Of a stretch of 64,000 nt of DNA, positions 1 to 9,840 are shown in pieces (position 1 is the stretch's first letter; every line of letters starts with the position of its first letter). The notes beneath the pieces were generated by a model. It saw only the letters and a list, made by a program, of their open reading frames with translations, did no database searches and was not told the DNA's origin. The stretch lies in NCBI GenBank assembly GCA_936450465.1, contig OW388291.1:80613436-80677435 (forward strand), written 5' to 3'. Made by a program: the position numbers and the translations under genes. Origin of the DNA: Gibbula magus (lineage: Eukaryota; Mollusca; Gastropoda; Trochida; Trochidae).

Positions 1-1880
1 AAATCCTATTTTACATACATACACGAAAGCTATGTTTATATATGAAATAAAAACCAAGTATACTTCGTTTTATATCTTTATATATCCATACTTTTATTTT
101 ACCCCCTTTCACTTACACACAAATCATGGACACTCAAATAGCTCCTGCTTCATAGATGATATAAGAAGAAAATACTGTCATTCTGTAATTAACCCCCAAA
201 ATATATCTCTGATACATTGACGTAACGGAATGAACTGTTGTGAACGTTCAAACAATATTGCCTGTCATCACGCTCACACTGCCTATTGTTGCCATGTTGC
301 ATAAGATAACAGTCTTTGGTTCCACACTCTGTCGTACTTAATTCTGCATGAATATATTTTTGATATAGGAACAATGTAAGTCTTTTTTACTGACGAAAAT
401 ATGAAAATGCAATAATGTGGTCCAGCGAATCAACCTATTTCACATGCACGCCGTACCTCTGACAAACATGTTTCAAATAGAGCGGAGTGCTTGGAGTATA
501 TACTTATATATACTAAGATGAACTACTGTCGTACAGGTGTTCTAGCTCTGCATAAATGTAATGGTCTGAGGACAAATGGCTTCTTTCTTTACTGATGGAA
601 TAACGACGATGCGCGCTTCACTCGATGTCCCTGCAAGGAGTACCTAGATGTGTGACTGCCATGTTGGAACAGGTAGGCCCATCACCTGGTCGCATACTAG
701 TCACATGGGAACCTAGCTCCAAACTGCGCCCTGTCTGTGTTTGGGTGCCGCTTGTCAGGTGTTCTTTACGACTTGCTGTCGTGCACGAGACTGGCTCTGT
801 GGCATATGCCTTGTGTCGCGCTAATTGGAAGCTTAAAACCTCGCACGTTGGATGAAGTTGAAACCGCAAGACTAATTGTGCGTAGAAGGGAAGGCTGCTC
901 TTGACACTTCAATTCGACAAGCATTTAATTTACGTTCTTGTGTCAAAGATTCGAACCCTGCAGCGGGGCTGACAGCTCACCAATAAATCTTTCTGTCGAC
1001 TCGTATTTGGAAAAAAATAATTCTATTCAATGTTCAATTTTAATCATAGAAATCAGTAGGGCGATATATCATAGAACAAGATGGATGTAATTACATGCAC
1101 GGTATGATATTCAAAGAGACTCAAGATGTAGGAGATAGCACCCGCAGTTTGTGAATGAGTGTCCGAGACGGCCGCTCTGTGCGGAGATGTAACATGTGAT
1201 CTACCTAGCTCACTGGAACGAGACTGCAAAGACGTGAAACGCACCGAGTGACCCCCACCTGAGCCAACAAACCCTCCTATTCCCTGAGCCCTCCCTCTCC
1301 TCCCGCCTGCATCTCATGAGACTTCATCGGCGATGACGTTGTCCGCTCAGGTCCGCGGACTACCTACCTGTCTCCCGTCTGTCTTGCGCACCTCCAGTCC
1401 GTCTCTGCCGCAGTCTTCCAGTCTGTCTATGCTTTGGTCTCCCATGGACCCCCCTGTCTATGAGTGGTTCCATGCTTTAAGTTTGCAAGTCAGTCCGTTG
1501 CTTCTACCTACTCCAGTTTCTCACACTCACTCATCAGGCGACAAATCGAGCGATTGATTATTTATTAGTCAGGTCGATATCATTTCTGAGCTCCGCCACT
1601 CTGTCAGGCCATCGGCAACAAGAGTTTCAGTCACTTGTCAACTAGTTTACAGGACTCAACACACCTGCTTTGGTCTTCCCCAGTCGGTCTGAATGAACCT
1701 TAGGTGAACAATTTCATAACAGTTTTCCGGCACACATTATTTAGTTTTGATACATCATCAGTACCTTCATTGAAGTAATTTAATTTATATATGATTACTA
1801 CCTTCATTAAAACAAATTAAATTATTAATTTAAGTGGTATCCCTTTATGTCCTTGACTTAATTTTATTTTTTTAATTTGC
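1..1880. other. 5' flank and upstream intronic region of BMP2/4
   Basis: No convincing coding exon is seen. The stretch is AT-rich at its left end and more GC- and CT-rich between about 600 and 1550, where a transcription start or noncoding first exon of the downstream BMP2/4 gene could lie. The acceptor at 1881-1882 implies that such an exon exists upstream. I could not choose a donor or a TATA box with confidence. An inverted B-box-like word near 948 (GATTCGAACC) may be a trace of a tRNA-derived SINE on the - strand. Confidence 0.4.
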
Positions 1881-1896
1881 AGGCGTCCAGTTCAGC
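1866..1896 (+). promoter_or_regulatory. Splice acceptor and 5' UTR segment of BMP2/4
   Basis: A T-rich tract runs into TTTGCAG ending at 1882, followed by 14 nt of leader and then the ATG at 1897. The base at -3 of that ATG is A, a favourable context. A noncoding 5' exon spliced to a second exon that carries the start codon is the usual layout of BMP2 and BMP4 genes. The upstream donor was not identified, so use of this acceptor is inferred. Confidence 0.6.
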
Positions 1897-2242
1897 ATGA
1901 GCGGGGCCTCCATGACAAGCAGTCTTGTGTTCCTGCTTAGCTTCACCTTGGTTCTTCCCAGCTCAGGGCTCCTCGCAGCGTCACAATCCAGATCCGAATC
2001 AACTGACAACAGAGCATCTGTGCGCAAAGACGCCGAGTTTCTGAAAACCGTGGAAGCTAGTTTGTTGAACATTTTTGGTTTGAAGAAACGTCCCAAACCC
2101 GAGAGGCGAGCGGACATACCCGAGTATATGTTGGAGCTGTACGACCGTCTACGAAGCCGCCCAGGCTCACCGAGTCCGTTAAAAGATGTCAAAGGGAGAG
2201 GACTCGTCGCCGCCAACACTGTGCGGAGTTTCCACCACACAG
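1897..2242 (+). CDS. BMP2/4: BMP2/4 (dpp) ligand precursor, coding exon 1
   Basis: This exon encodes residues 1-115 of a secreted TGF-beta-superfamily ligand. Residues 1 to about 27 form a signal peptide with a hydrophobic core (SLVFLLSFTLVLP). The start of the latent propeptide follows, including the family-typical segment IPEYMLELYDRL at about residues 74-85. The frame runs into a strong donor, ACAG|GTAAGC, at 2242/2243, leaving one base (G) that joins AT of exon 2 to encode Asp116, so the intron is phase 1. This position and phase match the single coding intron of vertebrate BMP2 and BMP4. ATG 1897 was chosen because it is the first in-frame ATG after the acceptor; Met6 (1912) is a weaker alternative. 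The open frame past 2242 is read-through into the intron. Confidence 0.93.
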
Positions 2243-5200
2243 GTAAGCATCTGTTTATTGCGTACAGATAGATACCGGACTTCCTGGGAGCCAGAGCGGC
2301 TGAGGTTATCGCTTGTGTCTACAGCATGGACGTTACACAGAGTCAGAACAACAAGCAGGCAGTGCTGTGATTCATTATTAATAACCCTGACGACCGACTA
2401 ACCTTCTCTGGTAGCCGCGCATCCAGTCTAGCGGCTGAATCAGAACCTGTCACTGGCACACAATGCTTATAGGAAAACTATAAAATCCTTGTCTGGAAAT
2501 GTCATCTTTCAAATTAGTCTTAATAATTCCTTCCTTATTGCTTGATATTTTACCTAACCGAGAGAAAATAGCCAATTTTATAATCACAAATGACTGTTTC
2601 ATATCGATTTCATTAAAACGATATACAATATATTTATCTCCCGTTCAGATCTGTCCGTTTCGCTGCGCTCTCCCATCGTGATATGTATCGCCCGCGGCCA
2701 GGCATGAATACAATAAAATTATTATACATAAATTCCCCTATCCCATGGTCGAGCTCTCGTTCAAACGGTGCCCGTGGGGCAGGATCAGTATGCATTGACT
2801 GGTCACTGGCGGCGGCGGTGTGTTGGTGGTCAGATTGTAGGCTTGACCCCGGGCAGGGCTGTAGCTGACACCATGTAAATCTCTAAATGATAAGGACAAT
2901 CTTTGTGATTTGTGGAAATTTATGAACAACAGGATATTTTCATGTTAATCTATGAATATCGATGTTATGGTGCATTCTTGTATATGGAGTAGGTTTATGA
3001 ATGTGCCGTGGTACTTTTTCCTTTAAAGATTTGTTGTAAAATTGTTTAATTGTTAATAGTTATTTCTCTGAAGCAGTGTCCAAAGAGTTATGCTCTTTTG
3101 AAATGTAAAATTATCATTTCAAAGGGAAAAGATCAAAGATACAAAATGACATATCGTATAGTGCTCCAACATTGGCTTGAAAACTCACTGACAGTTTTAT
3201 TGATAGGTAAATGCATAGTTTACTCAATAATTAGCTCTGAAGACATTCCATGAATTTTTCGAAATGACTCTAATCTCGTGTGTGTACAGCGATGTTTGAT
3301 TTAATTACCCTGGGTGACATAAACCATTCTTCATTATTGGTTACTGATAAGACTCTGAGTACAGATGTAAGATAGGCGTATCTACCTCGGGCTCAACTAT
3401 CACTCCTTGCAGGAGAGACACGAGACAGCAGGTAGAATACACCAAGATAAACTTACCATTGATAATTCATCTTCTCATCGATCCGTTATACTACCATACA
3501 GGTCGATTGTCAGCTTAGTGCGGAAGAGCTGCCATTCCGCTTCTAGGCATCGGTCTCGTCAATACCTTGTAATGGTTTAAATAATGATTGTAAGACTTGC
3601 TAAAATCATTAAGAGCGTTGTGACAGGTATACGTTATTGGCATCAGTTTCCCAAAGATTTCGATATGCTAACAAGCAACAGTTTCGTCAATATCTTGTTT
3701 TGTATTAAGCACTACCATGTTGGTTGGAAGAATTATATTCCCGATGTTACATGTCTTCTGCAAAAGGGTCACGGGCACATGCTTTTTTCGTATATAACAA
3801 TATGTGGGTTCATAACTGTACCCGTTTCCAAATTCACTACCTTGAGCAGGGCGCTTCATTCGAAACTTCAAGGCATGCGATGCAAAGTGAGTTGGATAAA
3901 CTTGAGGACACGTGGCTTGCACTGCAGTCCATGACGTAATCCGTGTCAATCTCACCTTGCACTGTCACCAATATTGATTAACCGAATTATTCTGACTCAC
4001 TAAAAATTCTTCCCCACAAAATAAAGTATTAGTCAAGCAGTGGATTTCGGATCTCAGTGGGCTCCTATTTCAGATTTTCCTGTTTGAACTTCCCTCAAGG
4101 TGCCGACGTGCTGTCGCCAACAAAGATAGTGTCTTGTTAGATTCCCTACATCTCAGACTAATGGTTAACTCATTTCGTGTCTCTTCTACCTACGTGGTTG
4201 TATAACCCTCTGCACAAGTCGGCCCCAATCGCTGAATGGTGTGTATACACCTCTGAGGAACTTAAGGAAGTGTTATAAACACGCTGAAAACTCGCACTAT
4301 TTTTCATTTCCACTGTCATTGAGTTTTCCCATAACCACGTCGTTTGATACAACCCACTGAAAACTTCCCTTCCCCATCCCCTACACCTCCATCCACACTG
4401 ATGGGTTCTGCAGGTTCAGTTTATCACCCTGCGTGTGCTGGTCACTTGAGCGGTCAGCGACACCAAGAGAGACAGAAGGGTTTACATTGTCTATTGAGGA
4501 TGGGACCCCGCGTTTCTCGCATATCCCACCTGTTGACCGTGTCGATCTGGCTAGCTAGCTACAGTACGTATCCCATGTATGTTTAGAAATGACCCCCACT
4601 GCAGCAGAATCTTTACTTTTCCTTGAGGTCACAACCTTAGGCGTATCGCAATCACAAGTTTCATGTTAAAATCAGGTTATAAAGTACGCAGGCCAACCCC
4701 ATACATGTATATATGTTTGGAAATGACCCAATGCAGCAAAATCTTGCAAATATGTTTAAAGGGACGTATATTGTTATAAAAGACATTTCTGGTTTACATG
4801 CCATTCTCCAATAATGCAATCTTGAAATCATTTACGGAGTTGCAAATTTAGGTGAATCTCGTACTGGGTGTCTACGTACCACCCTGCGTAACTCTTTGAC
4901 TATAAGCTTTTGTGCACATTTAGCATGTGTCTTTTATTGGAGTGTCTTATTGATGCGCTCTGTGCTGTTCCAAATTATCACTTAGTATTTGTATATCCGT
5001 GAGAAGAATCTCATCTTTGTCTGTCATCAGAGGATTCAGATCATACTTGCGTGGGACGGTGAATGTTAGTTTGCCATAGTAGCAAGCTTGGTCTTAAGCA
5101 AATGTAAAACCAACATTGGCATTTTATCACGGCAACAAATACAGACTTATAGCTGTCCCGAACTTGTGTGGGATTCCTAGCGTGCTTTGATCTGCTACTC

Positions 5201-5728
5201 ATGCAAACCCAGGCTGTGGCTGGCCTGTCATGGCCACCGGAAGTGACGTAATGTTTGCTTATGGCGCAACCGCAGTGTACTATGTAACCAACTATTGAGT
5301 CATCAGGATAGCAGAAAGCATGGATAAGCGTTATTCAAATTTTATTCTTTGAAAAAAATCACGTGTGTATTTTTTTCACGCCTTGTTTCAACAAAAGGCC
5401 GGACGTGTTTTGGCAGGTGCGTGCCGATGATGCACGTTTTCGTGTATGAGATCGATAGGGCTGACTGAAGGCTTTGTTAGTGCTGGCACGGACACCTACC
5501 TACCCGTTTATCCATACTCAGTCGCCAGCATCGTCACCTTGAGCTCGCTTAATCGATATGTCTGCATCTTAATCAGAGACATCCAACGTTCCAGAAATAC
5601 GACTTGTTACGAAATATGTTTGTCATTTGTCAGTTTAGGATTTCTTAGATTGTCTTTGTTAACTTGATGTTTACTCTGTTATGTTTGAATCCTTGTCCCG
5701 ATTACTGATTGGTTGATTCTTGTTTCAG
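2243..5728 (+). other. BMP2/4 intron (3486 bp, phase 1)
   Basis: GT-AG intron with donor GTAAGC at 2243 and acceptor TTCTTGTTTCAG ending at 5728. Short open frames inside it (for example 3584-3934 and 4344-4586) show no recognisable domain and overlap frames on the other strand, so I treat them as chance. I saw no mobile element or tandem array in it. Any BMP regulatory element here would need cross-species conservation to recognise. Confidence 0.85.
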
Positions 5729-6618
5729 ATGTCCATCCACATGATGACGCCTGTGACGGGAGAACATGCCACCGGATCTGGTTCAACGTCAGTAACATCC
5801 CTGAAGCGGAAGTGCTAACAGCGGCAGACCTACGGGTATTCAAGGATGTGAAACAGTTGGTTGAAACCAACAGATTAAATAGTGCTGATAAACATGTGAA
5901 CAATCAAGTGTGCCGCGTGGAGGTGCATGAGATTATGCAGCCTCCTGGTGCTGGGAGGGACTGCATCTCCAGACTTATAGACACAAAAGTAGTGAATCTT
6001 AAGAACTCTGACAATTGGGAGTCTTTTGATGTCAGTTCTGCAGTATTAAAGTGGAAGAAGCGGCCACGGCTAAACCATGGACTGGAAGTGCGACTCGTTA
6101 CGAACAATCCCTCAGTAACAACCGAATCACATGTACGGTTACGTCGCTCCGCGTCCCTATCAGAGAACAACTGGCAGGCGCAGCGGCCCTTACTTGTGAC
6201 GTATACGGACGACGGGAAAGGGTCCAAAAGTCGGATGCGACGGAGCAGCAAGGGTCGGCGGCGGAAGCAGCGGAAGAAGAAGAGGAGGCGAAGGAAGCAC
6301 AAGAATCAGTGTCGCAGACATGCATTGTATGTGGACTTCAATGATGTGGGTTGGAATGACTGGATCGTGGCCCCGAGCGGCTACAACGCCTTTTACTGTC
6401 ACGGAGACTGCCCATTCCCTCTGGCCCATAATCTTAACTCCACAAACCATGCAATAGTTCAGACTTTAGTCCACTCTGTGAATCCAAGTGCAGTGCCTAA
6501 AGCATGCTGTGTGCCCACTGAGCTCTCCCCTATCTCCATGTTGTACTTGGACGAATGGGGTAAGGTCGTGCTCAAGAACTATCAGGATATGGTGGTTGAT
6601 GCCTGCGGCTGTCGATAG
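5729..6618 (+). CDS. BMP2/4: BMP2/4 (dpp) ligand precursor, coding exon 2 with mature domain
   Basis: This exon encodes residues 116-411 of the 411-residue precursor and ends at TAG 6616-6618. The propeptide continues to a first furin-type site, RLRR (252-255), and a second, RMRR (284-287). These correspond in place to the S2 and S1 sites of vertebrate BMP4. The mature ligand, about residues 288-411, has the seven-cysteine knot: C310, C339, C343, C375, C376, C408 and C410. C375 is expected to form the interchain disulphide. Motifs include [24 protein letters not shown], the sequon N352-S-T and the terminal CGCR. A propeptide sequon lies at N135-V-S. Between the S1 site and C310, 15 of 22 residues are Lys or Arg, which suggests heparan-sulphate binding. 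The gene would act extracellularly through type I and II receptor kinases to SMAD1/5/8, in dorsoventral patterning and possibly shell development. The antisense open frames here are shadows. Confidence 0.96.
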
Positions 6619-7132
6619 TTGACGCATGTGGCATACAGTTAAACACTATGCAAGCTTTCGTGCCTGCCATGGTTAGCATCGCATTGCATGACCAGAGGAG
6701 TTGCCGACAGGTCGTCAGTCAGTGGTATCTGTTCCGGAGCAGCTCCAGACAGAACCTAGTGGAGATGCAGACGCCTGTTGGAGCTACACGTGTAAGATAC
6801 TGCACGTGCCTGGTCAATACCTCAGTAGTCACGATGCAGGGTTGTGAATGGATGGATGATGTACGGAAGGACGGACGGACATAGATAGATGTATCTATAC
6901 GGTTATGTGAGGCGGATACACGAGTAACACTAGTCATGGTCTGTGAGACGCTGTTCGCTAGTTGTGCCCTGCAGTGGAGGTGAGCTGAGCCGAGCTGAAA
7001 TGGACCTCCCGGCCTTGTGGCCTTTATAAGTGCTGTAAACATGGAGTCAAATGCTCAACGCGGAGTTCACCTACCCACCCAACCCCATTCCCCACCCCTC
7101 CAGTTGAGCGTTGTGACAGATTGACTGAATAT

Positions 7133-7172
7133 TGTACATATATTTATAAAATATATTTTAAATGTTCACTTT
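7133..7172 (+). promoter_or_regulatory. PUF-type site next to AU-rich element in BMP2/4 3' UTR
   Basis: TGTACATA at 7133-7140 fits the Pumilio/PUF consensus UGUANAUA. It is followed directly by TATTTATAAAATATATTTTA, an AU-rich element of the kind that controls mRNA decay. Post-transcriptional control through 3' UTR AU-rich elements is established for vertebrate BMP2. Its use here is inferred. Confidence 0.4.
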
Positions 7173-7511
7173 TATTTCCCTTAACCATGCCTAGCGGTTA
7201 AGAGATGGACGTTAAGGATTGTATATTTAATGTAAGATTCTCTGTGTACAGACAGCTAGGCGCATGTGTATACCTCAACAAAATGATCAGTTGTGATCGT
7301 TTTGTATCTAAAATGGCAGACAACTGGGATTGTATCTGTGTTTTACACTTAGAGAAGAGCCCAGGACACGTTTTCTTATTTTACATTTATATCTTTTAAG
7401 TTTAACAATTACAATGTTTTTGCATGAATTGTTAATATTTAAGTGTGTTTAATGATTTTTGTGCTAATTTTTTAATCAATCTCGGACTAAATGTAAAACA
7501 CAGATTTTAAC

Positions 7512-7675
7512 GTGACGTGATTGGCTATAAGACGGTTGTGACGTCATGGGATCTATTTATTGACGTTTCGATTCCCATGATGTTTTATCAAGCGTTTTAA
7601 GGTAGGATATTGCAAATCCCAGTTTCTGACCTGTCACGTGACACCTTACATCCGCAATATACGATGGTCACGTGA
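7512..7675. promoter_or_regulatory. Cluster of palindromic bZIP and bHLH motifs
   Basis: Within 165 nt lie an inverted CCAAT (ATTGG, about 7520), a full CRE palindrome TGACGTCA at 7539-7546 and two full TCACGTGA palindromes at 7634-7641 and 7668-7675. TGACG half-sites flank them. The cluster sits inside or beside the 3' end of the BMP2/4 transcript and could be a downstream enhancer. Motif density is the only evidence. Confidence 0.3.
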
Positions 7676-7712
7676 TTGATATTACAATATGATCAAACGT
7701 ACATCAAATGGA

Positions 7713-7718
7713 AAATAA
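7713..7718 (+). terminator. Polyadenylation signal AATAAA of BMP2/4
   Basis: A canonical AATAAA with a GT-rich downstream stretch (CTGTGTGTC, about 7738). It is the first perfect hexamer seen after the stop codon in an otherwise plausible 3' UTR. Confidence 0.6.
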
Positions 7719-7739
7719 AACATGTAGAACTAAAAGCCT

Positions 7740-8190
7740 GTGTGTCATTTCATTATTTGTAAAAATCTTCCTCAACAAAAGGTGTCATCCGAACCAGAAG
7801 GGATCAACATGTATTTGATCTGACCATTCATATAAACACTAGCTATATGTCTGCCATGGTCATATTTGAATTTATCGTTAGAATACTCTTTTGACATCAT
7901 CCTATATATGTCGAGCTCCGGTATGTTTAGAAAATGAACAGTGCACATTCCCAAAACTTTGTCACTTTCACTCAATATTTGAACATTTTAGCTTTAAAAT
8001 TCCAAAATTGTAAAGCAAGCAAGAGTTTGAGTTTATTTTAGGACATGTAGGTAAATCTTCCAACAACTCTTCAATTTTTCAAGAGTAATGTGCCTCGGCC
8101 CTGTTGGCATCGGTTCCATTGTTTTAAGGGCTGGAGAGTTAATCGGATTTAACCATATTTCAAACACGTGTTAAAGCGTTCACGAGCATG
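7740..8190. other. Intergenic, with an unassigned - strand open frame
   Basis: The - strand is open from about 7990 to 7772 and ends near GQIKYMLIPSGSDDTFC. It looks less repetitive than most chance frames here and could be the end of a convergent gene or a decayed element. I do not recognise it, there is no upstream ATG in the frame, and a TAA closes it at about 7991. No function is assigned. Confidence 0.2.
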
Positions 8191-8194
8191 TGTC

Positions 8195-8285
8195 ACACCC
8201 CGCACACACAACCAGTACACACAACAAGTACACACAACCCGCACACACAACCAGTACACACAACCAGCACACACAACCAGTACAA
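8195..8285. repeat. CA-rich minisatellite (about 13-16 nt units)
   Basis: Imperfect tandem units of the form CACACACAACCAGTA, about six copies, with variants CAACAAGTA and CAACCCG. The reading frame across it (HNQYTQ-type repeats) is a by-product of the repeat. Confidence 0.8.
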
Positions 8286-8289
8286 GGAC

Positions 8290-9430
8290 TATCTACCATC
8301 TGCTAAAGGACAAATTACACATCATTGATTTAGGAAATAAACACATACAAATCAATATAAAAGAAACAGCTTTCAACCTAAATTGAAATAATTGGTGGAT
8401 GTTCACTTGCTTTGATACTAATTTTCACACAAGGTATTGCTAAAATCATGAACACCTAAAACGATATAGAAGTATTTGTAGGTGATGATATTGACTTGTT
8501 GTCTTACTGCTCCTTTAAGGTATTCTGTTTTATACTTTGTGAAGGATATTCGTTTTACGGGCTCACCTCAGAAGAATAATATACCTGAAACGTACAGCTT
8601 TAATCGAAAGATCGGCGTTTCACAATCCATGGCTCGGATCACGTCTTGCCAGAAATTCTGCAAATACCGGCTGAAGATTTTGACAGAAACTCTCGCCATT
8701 GAAGTAGTGAATGTTGATGTCCGATGCATGGATTGTGGTGTGGAACCATCCCCAGCTAAACGACGAACACTTACAAGCCCAAAGTGGAATTAATATTAGA
8801 GGAAAAATGACGCTTTTATCTCTTTCTATCAATGTAGCATAAAAACATACTTTCAACACTCATACTAAATGGAATTTTCGTTTTAAATGGTATCTTAACA
8901 TTGAGAAGCTTGATACGTCTGAATCAGATCGAGGTGGACGTCCACAGTCCCCTTGGGTGTATACGATAATTCAACAATGGCGACCAATAAGTTTTTCTCT
9001 ACCGTATGTAACACCTTTTAGAATGTGACATTCCGATTCCTATAGATTTGGTGATCATTTATATACATAAATTGAACACCTTGCTTATTTGACAGGAATG
9101 TAAGACATTCTAAACATTAAATAAAATAACACGGTAGTATTTTACGTATTTTTACCTTACAATATGACACGACTTAAAGCCTAAATAGTAAAACAATATA
9201 AATGTCTTGTTTGATAAATAACACGATGTTCATTACATATCATAACATTCAACCCTTGTCTAATCATTTATCTAAAACACGAGAGATAAAACTCACAATC
9301 GATATATGATTTATGATGCAATAAACATGTCCAGGCTTCATTCAAACAAGTATATCGATTTGTCACCAGAAGAATTGATGCGTTGCACCATTGAATCATT
9401 CCATACATTGATACTATAGAATGTGTACAG
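8290..9430. other. Intergenic, nothing recognised
   Basis: AT-rich sequence with short overlapping open frames on both strands (8482-8793 + and 8620-8859 -) and no recognisable domain, RNA gene or repeat structure. Confidence 0.4.
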
Positions 9431-9502
9431 CTTGTGCTGAGCGAATAGCGCCTTCGGCTTCAAGAGGCCCGGGGTTCGAATCTCACCAGGGCAACTTTGT
9501 TT
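9431..9502 (+). repeat. tRNA-derived SINE remnant
   Basis: GGGGTTCGAATCTC (about 9471-9484) is a near-perfect RNA polymerase III B box. It is preceded by a tRNA-like stretch (AGCGCCTTCGGCTTCAAGAG). No matching acceptor-stem halves are seen, so this is not a functional tRNA but the head of a tRNA-derived short interspersed element. Confidence 0.45.
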
Positions 9503-9790
9503 CATGTAGAGAAGTGTTATACCTGCAGTTCTACATGGGTACAATGCTACATAATTTCAGTACATGGCTCGCTAGTTCCAGTCGCTGCTCGTAGGTTTCA
9601 ACGCAATGTACGACTAAAATGGTGTTGCTGGCTTATCTCTGCAATAATACCAGCTCCGTGCTATAAGTGAACTATATTTGAAGGCTGAGTTTAACCCCAA
9701 ATTCCCTCACTTCTTCTACATTTTTTTGAATTTTAGAATAAGAATTCACTCGAAAGGATTCGTAACTCAATGAGGAGAAATGAATGGGAA

Positions 9791-9840
9791 ACTGGTACAT
9801 CATCACTGGTACATCATCACTGGTACATCATCACTGGTAC
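9791..9840. repeat. 14 nt microsatellite-like repeat, about 3.6 copies
   Basis: The perfect unit ACTGGTACATCATC is repeated three times plus ACTGGTAC. Confidence 0.95.

Larger units (their letters stand above)
6619..7735 (+). other. BMP2/4 3' UTR (end approximate)
   Basis: The region runs from the stop codon to just past the AATAAA at 7713. It contains a short GGAC/GGAT-rich tract near 6849-6890 and a C-rich stretch near 7070-7100. AU-rich stretches begin at about 7130. The open frames at 6648-6884, 6719-7042 and 7205-7399 show no domain. The end is placed 15-25 nt after the AATAAA, before a GT-rich stretch at about 7739-7748. Transcript data would fix it. Confidence 0.6.

Noticed and set aside
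2186..2401. Separate small gene overlapping the end of BMP2/4 exon 1
   Set aside because: It is a different frame running across the splice donor into the intron, with no motif.
5904..6450. Antisense and alternate-frame open frames over BMP2/4 exon 2
   Set aside because: They are shadows of the Arg/Lys- and Ser-rich coding sequence. The BMP frame accounts for the region fully.
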